Source: an uncultured Erysipelotrichaceae bacterium (GTDB taxonomy: Bacteria > Bacillota_I > Bacilli_A > Erysipelotrichales > Erysipelotrichaceae). From it: a stretch of 5,248 bases of DNA. Of this stretch, positions 1 to 5,018 are shown in pieces; the stretch's first letter is position 1, and every line of letters starts with the position of its first letter. The position numbers were made by a program, and so were the translations under genes. The notes under the pieces are model-generated. The model saw nothing but the letters and a program-made list of their open reading frames with translations, made no database searches and had not been told where the DNA came from. The stretch lies in NCBI GenBank assembly GCA_900314345.1, contig OMUX01000357.1, forward strand, positions 1 through 5,248. Direction: 5' to 3'.

Positions 1-12
1 ATTCTTTCATCG

Positions 13-60
13 AGCACCTGTACACTTATGCAAAACTGTACAGGTGCTTTCTCTTTCTTT
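13..60 (+). terminator. Rho-independent terminator of an upstream gene outside the window
   Basis: A perfect 12-bp stem (13-24 with 37-48) encloses a 12-nt loop and is followed by a pyrimidine tract rich in T (48-60). The T-rich side lies to the right, so it should stop plus-strand transcription entering from the left. No reading frame in the first 60 bases can be identified as the end of a gene. Confidence 0.8.
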
Positions 61-81
61 GTACACAGGGGATGCTATAAT
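54..81 (+). promoter_or_regulatory. Promoter of hpf, extended -10 type
   Basis: TATAAT at 76-81 is a perfect -10 box and is preceded by TGC (73-75), making it an extended -10. The matching -35 region (TTTCTT at 54-59 with a 16-bp spacer) is poor, which an extended -10 can tolerate. Transcription should begin near 88, giving a leader of about 113 nt before the hpf start. The -35 region abuts the tail of the preceding terminator. Confidence 0.7.
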
Positions 82-87
82 GAAGTT

Positions 88-200
88 ACCAAAAGACCAA
101 GGAAGATCATTATCAGAAGACAAAGATACGGGAAGGAAAACTCCCCGTGATTGGTCATACAGAATATCCGCCTATATACGAAAGAAAGCGAGGTAAACGT
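88..200 (+). other. Possibly structured 5' leader of hpf
   Basis: This is the predicted untranslated leader. GACCAA at 95-100 is complementary to TTGGTC at 151-156. Inside that, ACGGG at 128-132 can pair with CCCGT at 144-148. A GTG at 147 lies in the same frame as hpf and sits inside the inner hairpin, with GGAAGG (131-136) ten bases upstream of it. The pairing is modest and could be chance. It matches no riboswitch class that I recognise. Confidence 0.25.
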
Positions 201-725
201 ATGCGTTTCGAAATTGTAGGCAAGAATATTGAAGTAACACCGGCAATGAGAGAGAAGATTGAAAAGAAGCTTTCAAGGCTGGAGAAGTATCTCGTCATTG
301 ACGAGAACACAACCGCCAGGGTTGTGACACGTGTCTATCCGAATTCCCAGAAGATTGAGGTAACGATTCCCACAAAGGCAGGACTTCTGAGAACAGAAGT
401 CGTCAATGACGACCTGTATGCTGCAATCGACATCGCCGTGGACAAGCTGGAGGATCAGATCCGCCGTCAGAAGACAAGACTGTCCCGCAAGCACAGGAAC
501 TCCATGGCTGAAAACTTCCTGGAGACGGAAGAGGCTGCGGAAGAAGAAGACATTCCGGTCAAGACAAAGACCGTCAAGGCTGATGTCATGGATCTGGATG
601 AAGCAATCATGCAGATGGAGCTGTCCAGCCACGACTTCTATGTCTACACCGATGATGAATCCGGAAAGATCTCCATTGTCTATCGCAGACACAGCGGAGG
701 CTATGGCCTTCTGGAAACAGAATGA
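201..725 (+). CDS. hpf: Long-form ribosome hibernation-promoting factor
   Basis: This cytosolic 174-residue protein binds the 30S subunit in stationary phase or stress and pairs ribosomes into inactive 100S dimers. Residues 1-98 form the S30AE (HPF/RaiA) domain, beginning MRFEIVGKNIEVTPAMREKI and ending in a basic stretch (RRQKTRLSRKHR, 88-99) suited to rRNA contact. An acidic linker (about 104-118) follows. The C-terminal dimerisation domain (about 120-174) carries the family pattern KADVMDLDEAIMQMEL, then HDFYVYTDDESG and IVYRRHSGGYGLLE. Length and two-domain layout match the long form of Bacillota. The ATG at 201 is chosen because homologues start with this M-[RK]-[FY] segment and GAGG (190-193) lies 7 nt upstream. 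An in-frame GTG at 147 would add 18 residues unlike the family. The gene is monocistronic between its own promoter and a terminator. Confidence 0.96.
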   Translation: MRFEIVGKNIEVTPAMREKIEKKLSRLEKYLVIDENTTARVVTRVYPNSQKIEVTIPTKAGLLRTEVVNDDLYAAIDIAVDKLEDQIRRQKTRLSRKHRNSMAENFLETEEAAEEEDIPVKTKTVKADVMDLDEAIMQMELSSHDFYVYTDDESGKISIVYRRHSGGYGLLETE

Positions 726-747
726 ACTGACAACTGAACAGGTAAAA

Positions 748-779
748 GAAAGCGGGAATCCTGAGCGGTTCCCGCTTTC
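748..779. terminator. Bidirectional terminator shared by hpf and the convergent membrane-protein gene
   Basis: A perfect 11-bp stem (748-758 with 769-779; core AGCGGGAA/TTCCCGCT) has a 10-nt loop. Read on the minus strand, the stem is followed by TTTTACC, continuing a T-rich tract, so it is a good terminator for the gene at 787-1452. On the plus strand the only T run is within the stem, so termination of hpf should be weaker. It lies 22 bp after the hpf stop and 7 bp after the stop of the opposing gene. Confidence 0.8.
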
Positions 780-786
780 ATGATGA

Positions 787-1452
787 TCACAGTGCTGCGA
801 TGGATAGAATCTGCAGAATGAGATACACCGTGCCCATGGAGATGATGGCCGGCACAAAGGAATGCGACTGGTTGTAGAGATATGCCATGAAGGCAATCAG
901 TACCACATTGTAGAAGTAGGCTGGAATCCATACCTCCATATGCAGGGAAACATGCACAGCGGTGTAGAACAAACCGAACAGGAATCCTGACAGCAGGATG
1001 ACAGCTGCCTCCCGGGAATGGACATTGATGTGGTCCGTCAGGCACTTGAAGCAGATGTTGATGATCGCTGCCTGGACATAGCTGTAGGCAAGAATGACTG
1101 CCGGCCAGGCAAAGCGGTACGATGCAATCTGTGTATAATCCGGCAGGACCTGCACAAACGGCACAAACCGGTAGGCAAGGTATGCCCACACCCCGATGAC
1201 AGCAATGCCCAGAAGACTCCAGAGCACGGTTTCCTTCAGGTGATGCTTGGCACGGTTGTAGTGGATGCCGAACAGGTTCCAGTCATAGATGATCAGGATC
1301 ATCCCGGCCAGATTGATGGCAAACATATTGGATAACACCTTGTTGTCCGCAAAACGGTTCAGTGCCATGGCAAAGGGCGGAATGGCACAGAAGACAAGCA
1401 AGGAAATGATGATCCGCTTCAGGGACAGGGAGGAACTGTATTCTTCTTTCAT
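787..1452 (-). CDS. Polytopic membrane protein, distantly CPBP (CAAX protease)-like, probably without protease activity
   Basis: This 221-residue protein is very hydrophobic, with about seven likely membrane segments (near residues 12-31, 41-57, 76-96, 114-135, 147-165, 174-193 and 198-218). The C-terminal half has the rhythm of the CPBP intramembrane protease family: a segment where EExxxR is expected (about 124-136), SGFLFGLFYTAVH (155-167) resembling the FxxxH motif, and a last helix after LYNQSHSFVPAI resembling the HxxxN/D motif. The active-site residues are not there: the first segment reads VQAAIINICFK with no glutamate pair, the FxxxH histidine is tyrosine (163), and the last helix has SMGTVY. 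It may be a non-catalytic relative or an unrelated membrane protein. The ATG at 1452 has GTGAGG 8 nt upstream. It is transcribed alone, convergent with hpf and divergent from the next gene. The function is unknown. Confidence 0.75.
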   Translation of the reverse strand: MKEEYSSSLSLKRIIISLLVFCAIPPFAMALNRFADNKVLSNMFAINLAGMILIIYDWNLFGIHYNRAKHHLKETVLWSLLGIAVIGVWAYLAYRFVPFVQVLPDYTQIASYRFAWPAVILAYSYVQAAIINICFKCLTDHINVHSREAAVILLSGFLFGLFYTAVHVSLHMEVWIPAYFYNVVLIAFMAYLYNQSHSFVPAIISMGTVYLILQILSIAAL

Positions 1453-1472
1453 TATGAAAACCTCACGGGCCT

Positions 1473-1501
1473 ATTTTAGCAACAATATGAAATTTCTTGA
1501 A
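1473..1501 (-). promoter_or_regulatory. Probable minus-strand promoter for the membrane-protein gene
   Basis: Read on the minus strand, TAAAAT (complement of 1473-1478) preceded by TGC forms an extended -10. TTCAAG (complement of 1496-1501) is a weak -35 at 17 bp. The predicted start, about 1466, coincides with the Shine-Dalgarno GTGAGG (complement of 1461-1466), so the leader would be only about 14 nt. A GAAATTTC palindrome (1489-1496) lies in and next to the spacer. Confidence 0.5.
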
Positions 1502-1573
1502 TCTTTTTCACTTTTCTGCGGAGGAAATCGCTTTTAACAGGCAATAAGGAAGGTGAAGAAAGGAATTTTCATT

Positions 1574-1915
1574 ATGACTACAGTATCAACCGCATTCCAT
1601 GAGGCAGAGAATCCTGTCATCATCGCCCGCACGATCGGGGAACACTACCGCAGAAGCAGACGGTTCATCCAGCTGAATGCTGAAGGAACACCATTGGATG
1701 AGGATCTGTTGAAAACATGCAGCGACGTCTGCCGCAGCGTGGACAAGGCACTGTGTTTCTGCAGACCGCAGACAAAGCAGATCATCCTCAATGCATACCT
1801 GGATCCAAGGTATGACGGAAACCGCTACGCAGCGTCCCAGCATGCCGAAGCCCTGGAGGTATTCTTCACCATGCTGCAGCAGATGCTCATGATCCAGGCC
1901 AGGTTCCGTTCCTGA
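1574..1915 (+). CDS. Hypothetical protein with a four-cysteine cluster
   Basis: I do not recognise this 113-residue soluble protein with certainty. It is predicted mainly helical: an N-terminal amphipathic region with basic patch YRRSRR (25-30), a middle segment with all four cysteines at 49, 53, 61 and 63 (CX3C-X7-CXC), and a C-terminal helix (about 85-108) rich in Met, Gln and Phe. There is no signal peptide or membrane segment. The segment KQIILNAYLDPRYDGNRYAASQHAEALEVF (68-97) vaguely recalls the C-terminus of small sigma-like or ArpU-type regulators, but the helix-turn-helix is not convincing and I do not assign it. ATG at 1574 is preferred because AAAGGA (1559-1564) lies 9 nt upstream; the in-frame GTG at 1553 has its purine run too close. 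No strong promoter or terminator was found for it, so it might read into the carrier-protein gene 85 bp downstream. Confidence 0.65.
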   Translation: MTTVSTAFHEAENPVIIARTIGEHYRRSRRFIQLNAEGTPLDEDLLKTCSDVCRSVDKALCFCRPQTKQIILNAYLDPRYDGNRYAASQHAEALEVFFTMLQQMLMIQARFRS

Positions 1916-1954
1916 TAACCATACTTCTGTGAACGATTGTCTTTGGAAACAGCG

Positions 1955-1982
1955 TTGCGGCAGGATCCTGCTGTGTTAGAAT
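1955..1982 (+). promoter_or_regulatory. Probable promoter of the carrier protein-ptsI unit
   Basis: TAGAAT (1977-1982) preceded by TGT (1974-1976) is an extended -10. TTGCGG (1955-1960) keeps the TTG of a -35 box at a 16-bp spacer. The predicted start near 1989 falls on the first base of the Shine-Dalgarno AGGAG (1989-1993), giving a leader of about 12 nt. The spacer holds a 12-bp palindrome. Confidence 0.55.
1960..1971. repeat. Perfect 12-bp palindrome between -35 and -10, candidate operator
   Basis: GCAGGATCCTGC reads the same on both strands and fills most of the promoter spacer, where a bound repressor would block RNA polymerase. As RNA it could also form a small hairpin (1958-1963 with 1968-1973, GATC loop), but no T tract follows, so a terminator role for the upstream gene is less likely. 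It does not resemble the FapR or FabT sites known for lipid genes. Confidence 0.4.
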
Positions 1983-2000
1983 AGAGCCAGGAGTGCATGA

Positions 2001-2276
2001 ATGGAACGATCTGCGTTCTTGAAACAATTGGCAGGTGAATACGCAAAGGACAAGGCAGACATTGCATTGGAAACCACATTTGAACAGCTTGGCATGGACA
2101 GCTATGAGATTGTGGATTTCATGCTGAAGGTGGAGGAGCATTTCGGCATTGTGATCGATGATGAGAAAATGCTTTCCATGAAGAGTCTGGATGACGTATG
2201 CAACGCCATCGCATGCACAGAGGAGGAACAGAGCGAATGTTCAAGGGAATTGCCGCTTCACAGGGAATTGCAGTAG
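2001..2276 (+). CDS. Acyl-carrier-protein-like phosphopantetheine carrier
   Basis: This small acidic 91-residue protein has the four-helix carrier fold signature. The core is QLGMDSYEIVDFMLKVEEHFGI (about 29-50), where Ser34 in the DS motif is the expected site for 4'-phosphopantetheine. It is followed by IDDEKMLSMKSLDDVCNAI (52-70), matching the ACP loop and helices III-IV. Tyr35 replaces the usual Leu after the serine, in the helix that contacts partner enzymes. The last 15 or so residues (from about 77) go beyond the usual end of ACP and are encoded in the part overlapping ptsI. AGGAG (1989-1993) lies 7 nt before the ATG. No fatty-acid or polyketide genes are nearby, so its acyl group and partners cannot be inferred. 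It may be the primary ACP, a second one, or a specialised carrier. Confidence 0.88.
   Translation: MERSAFLKQLAGEYAKDKADIALETTFEQLGMDSYEIVDFMLKVEEHFGIVIDDEKMLSMKSLDDVCNAIACTEEEQSECSRELPLHRELQ
2221..2226 (+). promoter_or_regulatory. Shine-Dalgarno site that fixes the ptsI start
   Basis: AGGAGG at 2221-2226 lies 10 nt before the ATG at 2237, inside the carrier-protein reading frame. It supports 2237 over the in-frame ATG at 2198, and means that ribosomes finishing the carrier protein cross the ptsI initiation site. Confidence 0.8.
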
Positions 2277-3949
2277 CGAAGGTCTACAAGCTTCAGCAGC
2301 CGGTTCTGGATATCCAGAAGGCATCTGTTGAAGACACAGCAGCCGAGGTTGAGAAGGTCGAGAAGGCATTTGCCAAGACCGTCAGCGACATTGAGAAGAT
2401 CAAGGAAGTCGCTTCAAAGCACCTCAAGGAAGAAGAGCTTGCCATCTTTGATGCACATCTGATGATGGCAAACGATCCGGACTACAAGGCACAGATCATC
2501 GACAAGGTCAACACCGAGAAGATCAATGCCGAAGCCGCAGCGGATGAAGTATCCAAGGCAATGGTTGAGATGTTTGAGGCCATGGACAATGAGTACTTCA
2601 AGGAAAGAGCAGCTGATATCAAGGATGTTTCCTTCCGTCTGCTCTGCAATCTGACAGGCAAGGAGATCCCGAACCTTGCAACACTGGATTCACCGGTTGT
2701 CATTGTTGCCAAGGATCTGACCCCGTCTGATACAGGCTCCCTGAACAAGGAGTTTGCCAAGGGCTTTGCCACAGAGGTCGGCGGAAGAACAAGCCACTCT
2801 GCCATCATGGCAAGATCCCTGGAGATCCCGGCTATTGTCGGTGTCAAGGGAATCCTTGATGCGACAACAAACGGCCAGACCATCATCCTGGATGCCATTG
2901 CCGGTGAAGTGATCCTGGATCCGAGTGAAGATCAGATCAAGGAATATGAGAAGAAGGCTGCTGATTTTGCGGCAGAGAAGGAAGCACTGAGAAAGCTCAA
3001 GGATGAACCTACGGTTTCCAAGGACGGACACAAGGTCCTGGCTGTCGGAAACATCGGTTCCCCGGCTGATGTTGACGGTGTTCTGGCAAACGGCGGCGAA
3101 GGCGTCGGTCTGTTCCGTACTGAATTCCTGTACATGAAGAGCGAGGATGATTTCCCCTCCGAGGATGTCCAGTATGAAGCATACAAGGCAGTCCTGGAAG
3201 GAATGGCCGGCAAACCGGTTGTCATCCGTACACTGGATATCGGCGGCGACAAGAAGCTGAAGTACTACTCTTTCCCGGAAGAGATGAACCCGTTCCTGGG
3301 TGTTCGTGCCATCCGCTTCTGCCTGCAGCGCAAGGATATCTTCCGCACACAGTTGAGAGCACTGCTCAGAGCATCCGTCTATGGCAAGCTCTGCATCATG
3401 TTCCCGATGATCGCTACGGTCAACGAGTTCAAGGAAGCCAAGGCTCTGTATGATGAAGAACGTGCAAAGCTGATCGCTGAAGGTGTCAAGGTCGCAGACG
3501 ATGTCGAAGTCGGATGCATGATCGAGATCCCGGCTGCGGCAGTTCTGGCAGAGAAGCTTGCAAAGTATGCTGACTTCTTCTCCATCGGTACAAACGACCT
3601 GATCCAGTACTCCATGGCAGCTGACCGTATGTCTGAGCCTGTCTCCTATCTCTACCAGCCGCTGAACCCGTCCATCCTGCGTCTTGTCAAGATGACGATC
3701 GACGGTTCCCATGCCCATGGCAAGTGGTGCGGCATGTGCGGTGAGATGGCCGGCGATGAACTGGCTGCTCCGGTCCTGTTAGGACTTGGCCTGGATGAGT
3801 TCTCCATGAGTGCAACATCCATCCTCAGAGCGCGCCGCATGATCAACTCCCTCTCTTATGAAGAGATGAAGGTCATGGCTGACAAGGCTGTCGAACTGGA
3901 TACCATGGAAGAGGTTACAGACCTGGTCAAGGCATCCATCGGAAAATAA
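2237..3949 (+). CDS. ptsI: PTS Enzyme I (phosphoenolpyruvate-protein phosphotransferase)
   Basis: This cytosolic enzyme takes phosphate from PEP and passes it to HPr, the first step of sugar uptake by the phosphotransferase system. The 570 residues equal the usual Bacillota length. Domains: N-terminal segment MFKGIAASQGIAVAK; helical HPr-binding region (about 25-145); phosphohistidine domain with GGRTSHSAIMARSLEIPAIVG (182-202; His187 is phosphorylated); linker; then the PEP-binding barrel (about 260-570). Visible active-site elements are EGVGLFRTEFLYM (Arg294), RTLDIGGDK (Arg331), CMIEIPAA (Glu429), the SIGTNDLIQYSMAADR signature (Asn452, Asp453, Arg463) and WCGMCGEMAGD (Cys501). All are intact. 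The start at 2237 is set by homology and by AGGAGG upstream; 2198 would add 13 unrelated residues. The frame overlaps the preceding carrier-protein gene by 40 nt. No ptsH is adjacent, so HPr must be encoded elsewhere. A stem-loop follows the stop. Confidence 0.98.
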   Translation: MFKGIAASQGIAVAKVYKLQQPVLDIQKASVEDTAAEVEKVEKAFAKTVSDIEKIKEVASKHLKEEELAIFDAHLMMANDPDYKAQIIDKVNTEKINAEAAADEVSKAMVEMFEAMDNEYFKERAADIKDVSFRLLCNLTGKEIPNLATLDSPVVIVAKDLTPSDTGSLNKEFAKGFATEVGGRTSHSAIMARSLEIPAIVGVKGILDATTNGQTIILDAIAGEVILDPSEDQIKEYEKKAADFAAEKEALRKLKDEPTVSKDGHKVLAVGNIGSPADVDGVLANGGEGVGLFRTEFLYMKSEDDFPSEDVQYEAYKAVLEGMAGKPVVIRTLDIGGDKKLKYYSFPEEMNPFLGVRAIRFCLQRKDIFRTQLRALLRASVYGKLCIMFPMIATVNEFKEAKALYDEERAKLIAEGVKVADDVEVGCMIEIPAAAVLAEKLAKYADFFSIGTNDLIQYSMAADRMSEPVSYLYQPLNPSILRLVKMTIDGSHAHGKWCGMCGEMAGDELAAPVLLGLGLDEFSMSATSILRARRMINSLSYEEMKVMADKAVELDTMEEVTDLVKASIGK

Positions 3950-3960
3950 TCAGATCCACA

Positions 3961-3987
3961 CGGAAGGGGACGCACAGTCCCTTTTCG
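3961..3987 (+). terminator. Probable Rho-independent terminator after ptsI
   Basis: An 11-bp stem including two G-T pairs (3961-3971 with 3977-3987; GGGAC/GTCCC core) encloses a 5-nt GCACA loop and begins 11 bp after the ptsI stop. The TTTT run (3982-3985) forms part of the right arm and no further T tract follows, so it is somewhat atypical and may be leaky. Confidence 0.6.
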
Positions 3988-4013
3988 TATGCCCGCTTTC
4001 ATGTGTTGGCATG

Positions 4014-4028
4014 TATAATGTTTCCATA
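4014..4028 (+). promoter_or_regulatory. -10 box of the pssD-pssE operon with a predicted start at or near the ATG
   Basis: TATAAT at 4014-4019 is a perfect -10. No good -35 is seen at 16-18 bp (GCCCGC region, 3990-3997). Transcription should start 7-9 nt after the box, at about 4026-4028, while the ATG is at 4028. No Shine-Dalgarno lies before the ATG. This suggests a leaderless or almost leaderless mRNA, unless read-through from ptsI supplies a longer transcript. Confidence 0.5.
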
Positions 4029-4510
4029 TGGACAAGAACACAAAGATCGTTTTCATCTCCAGTACCGGCGGACATCTCTCAGAGCTTCTGCAGCTGTCTG
4101 AGATGTTCGGACACTGTGATTATCATATTGTCTCTGAAAAGACCCCGAGCAACGCAAAGATGGTCAATGACTATCCAAAGGGCAGGGTAAGCATGCTGGG
4201 CTATGGCACGAAGGCACATCTTTTCTCCTACATCTTCATCTTTGCCTTCAACTGCATCAAAAGTCTTTATCTTTACCTGAAATGGAAGCCGGACTATGTC
4301 ATCACCACCGGCACCCATACTGCCGTCCCGTTGTGCAAGATCATGCATCACTTCCACAAGAAGGTGATCTGGATCGAAACCATGGCAAACGCCACCACAG
4401 GAACAAAGGCAGGAGAGATGATCTACCCGATTGCGGATCTCTTCATTGTGCAGTGGGAAAGCATGCTCAAGGTATATCCCAATGCTGTTTACGGAGGCTG
4501 GATCTTCTGA
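4028..4510 (+). CDS. pssD: Alg14/PssD-type glycosyltransferase subunit (membrane-anchoring, acceptor-side half)
   Basis: The 160-residue protein is the N-terminal half of a split GT-B glycosyltransferase, as in eukaryotic Alg14 and bacterial PssD/Cps14F, which recruits its catalytic partner to the membrane for exopolysaccharide or lipid-linked glycan synthesis. Visible family marks are a first beta strand and glycine loop KIVFISSTGGHLSELLQL (6-23), a hydrophobic stretch for membrane association (about 64-84, FSYIFIFAFNCIKSLYLYL), KPDYVITTGTHTAVPLCKI (87-105), VIWIETMANATTGTKAGEMIY (113-133) and ADLFIVQWESMLKVYPNAVYGGWIF at the end. Homologues begin about six residues before the first strand, so the ATG at 4028 is right even though no Shine-Dalgarno precedes it. 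The stop TGA shares its A with the ATG of the partner gene. Which sugar and acceptor are used cannot be read from the sequence. Confidence 0.93.
   Translation: MDKNTKIVFISSTGGHLSELLQLSEMFGHCDYHIVSEKTPSNAKMVNDYPKGRVSMLGYGTKAHLFSYIFIFAFNCIKSLYLYLKWKPDYVITTGTHTAVPLCKIMHHFHKKVIWIETMANATTGTKAGEMIYPIADLFIVQWESMLKVYPNAVYGGWIF
4493..4497 (+). promoter_or_regulatory. Shine-Dalgarno site for pssE inside the end of pssD
   Basis: GGAGG at 4493-4497 lies 12 nt before the ATG at 4510, a slightly long spacing. It supports starting pssE at 4510, together with the TGATG stop-start overlap, and argues for translational coupling of the two halves. Confidence 0.6.
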
Positions 4511-4998
4511 TGATACTCGTAACGTTAGGAACACAGGACAAGCCGTTTGAACGGCTGCTGCAGTCCGTGCAGAAAGCCATCGATGACGGTGCAGTCAAGG
4601 ACCGTGTTGTCGTGCAGGCAGGCTATACGAAGTTTGAAAGCAAGGACATGGAGATCTTTGACTACATCCCCCAGGAACAGTTCGCTGCTTATCTCAACCA
4701 GGCAGACCTGATCATCACCCATGGCGGTGTGGGAACGATCATGACCGGTTTAAGAGAGCACAAGAAGATCCTTGCCGGGGCAAGGCTTGCAAAGTACAAG
4801 GAACACCACAACGACCATCAGACCCAGCTTCTCTCCGCTTTCTCAGAGAAGGGCTATCTGATCTACATGGAGGATCTCTCGGACATCCGCCCTTACCTGA
4901 AACAGGCAGAGACATTTGTCCCCAGGGAATACACCTCCAATACGGCAAACATGGTGCATATGATCGAAACATGGATTAATGAAAACAGACCGGCATGA
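4510..4998 (+). CDS. pssE: Alg13/PssE-type glycosyltransferase subunit (UDP-sugar-binding catalytic half)
   Basis: The 162-residue protein is the C-terminal, nucleotide-sugar-binding half of a split GT-B enzyme, like Alg13 and PssE/Cps14G, and should act with the upstream PssD-like protein at the cytoplasmic face of the membrane. It begins MILVTLGTQDKPFERLLQSV, typical of the family, and contains ADLIITHGGVGTIMTGLREHKKIL (65-88), whose HGG-GT loop holds the UDP-sugar. Next comes ARLAKYKEHHNDHQTQL (91-107), with the EHxxDHQ motif near the active site. Here the usual proline before RL is alanine (AGARL rather than a VPRL-like form), a small variation. The start at 4510 is fixed by homology and the TGATG overlap; the frame is open further upstream, but only as pssD read in another frame. 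The stop codon sits in the loop of the terminator. Likely substrates are UDP-glucose, UDP-galactose or UDP-GlcNAc, undecided. Confidence 0.94.
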   Translation: MILVTLGTQDKPFERLLQSVQKAIDDGAVKDRVVVQAGYTKFESKDMEIFDYIPQEQFAAYLNQADLIITHGGVGTIMTGLREHKKILAGARLAKYKEHHNDHQTQLLSAFSEKGYLIYMEDLSDIRPYLKQAETFVPREYTSNTANMVHMIETWINENRPA

Positions 4999-5014
4999 TC
5001 ACCGGTCTGTTTTT
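4982..5014. terminator. Strong terminator between convergent genes
   Basis: A perfect 12-bp stem (4982-4993 with 5002-5013; core CAGACCGG/CCGGTCTG) encloses an 8-nt loop. On the plus strand it ends in five T (5010-5014). On the minus strand the four A at 4982-4985 give a T run. It therefore serves both the pssDE operon and the phosphatase gene, whose stop lies 5 bp away. The pssE stop codon (4996-4998) is in the loop. Confidence 0.9.
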
Positions 5015-5018
5015 CGAT

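Noticed and set aside
147..200. GTG at 147 as the main start of hpf
   Set aside because: The 18 added residues do not resemble the family, whose members start at the MRFEIVGKN segment, and ATG 201 has its own GAGG at good spacing. Kept only as a minor-form idea.
273..896. Minus-strand frame of 207 codons across hpf
   Set aside because: It is antisense to hpf and crosses the hpf terminator and the end of the convergent gene; no family features.
1018..1335. Plus-strand frame of 105 codons opposite the membrane-protein gene
   Set aside because: Shadow of the minus-strand gene, which has clear membrane helices, a ribosome site and a terminator.
1553..1573. GTG at 1553 as the start of the cysteine-cluster gene
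   Set aside because: The purine run AAGGAA ends one base before it, too close for initiation, while ATG 1574 has AAAGGA at 9 nt.
2198..2236. ATG at 2198 as the ptsI start
   Set aside because: It would add 13 unrelated residues encoded within the carrier gene; 2237 has AGGAGG upstream and gives the conserved N-terminus.
2690..3718. Long open frame of 342 codons on the minus strand inside ptsI
   Set aside because: It is the shadow of a well-coded ptsI frame, has no recognisable motif, and lacks its own ribosome site and promoter.
4282..4509. Upstream in-frame extension of pssE
   Set aside because: The segment is pssD read in another frame; the Alg13-type N-terminus begins exactly at the ATG at 4510.
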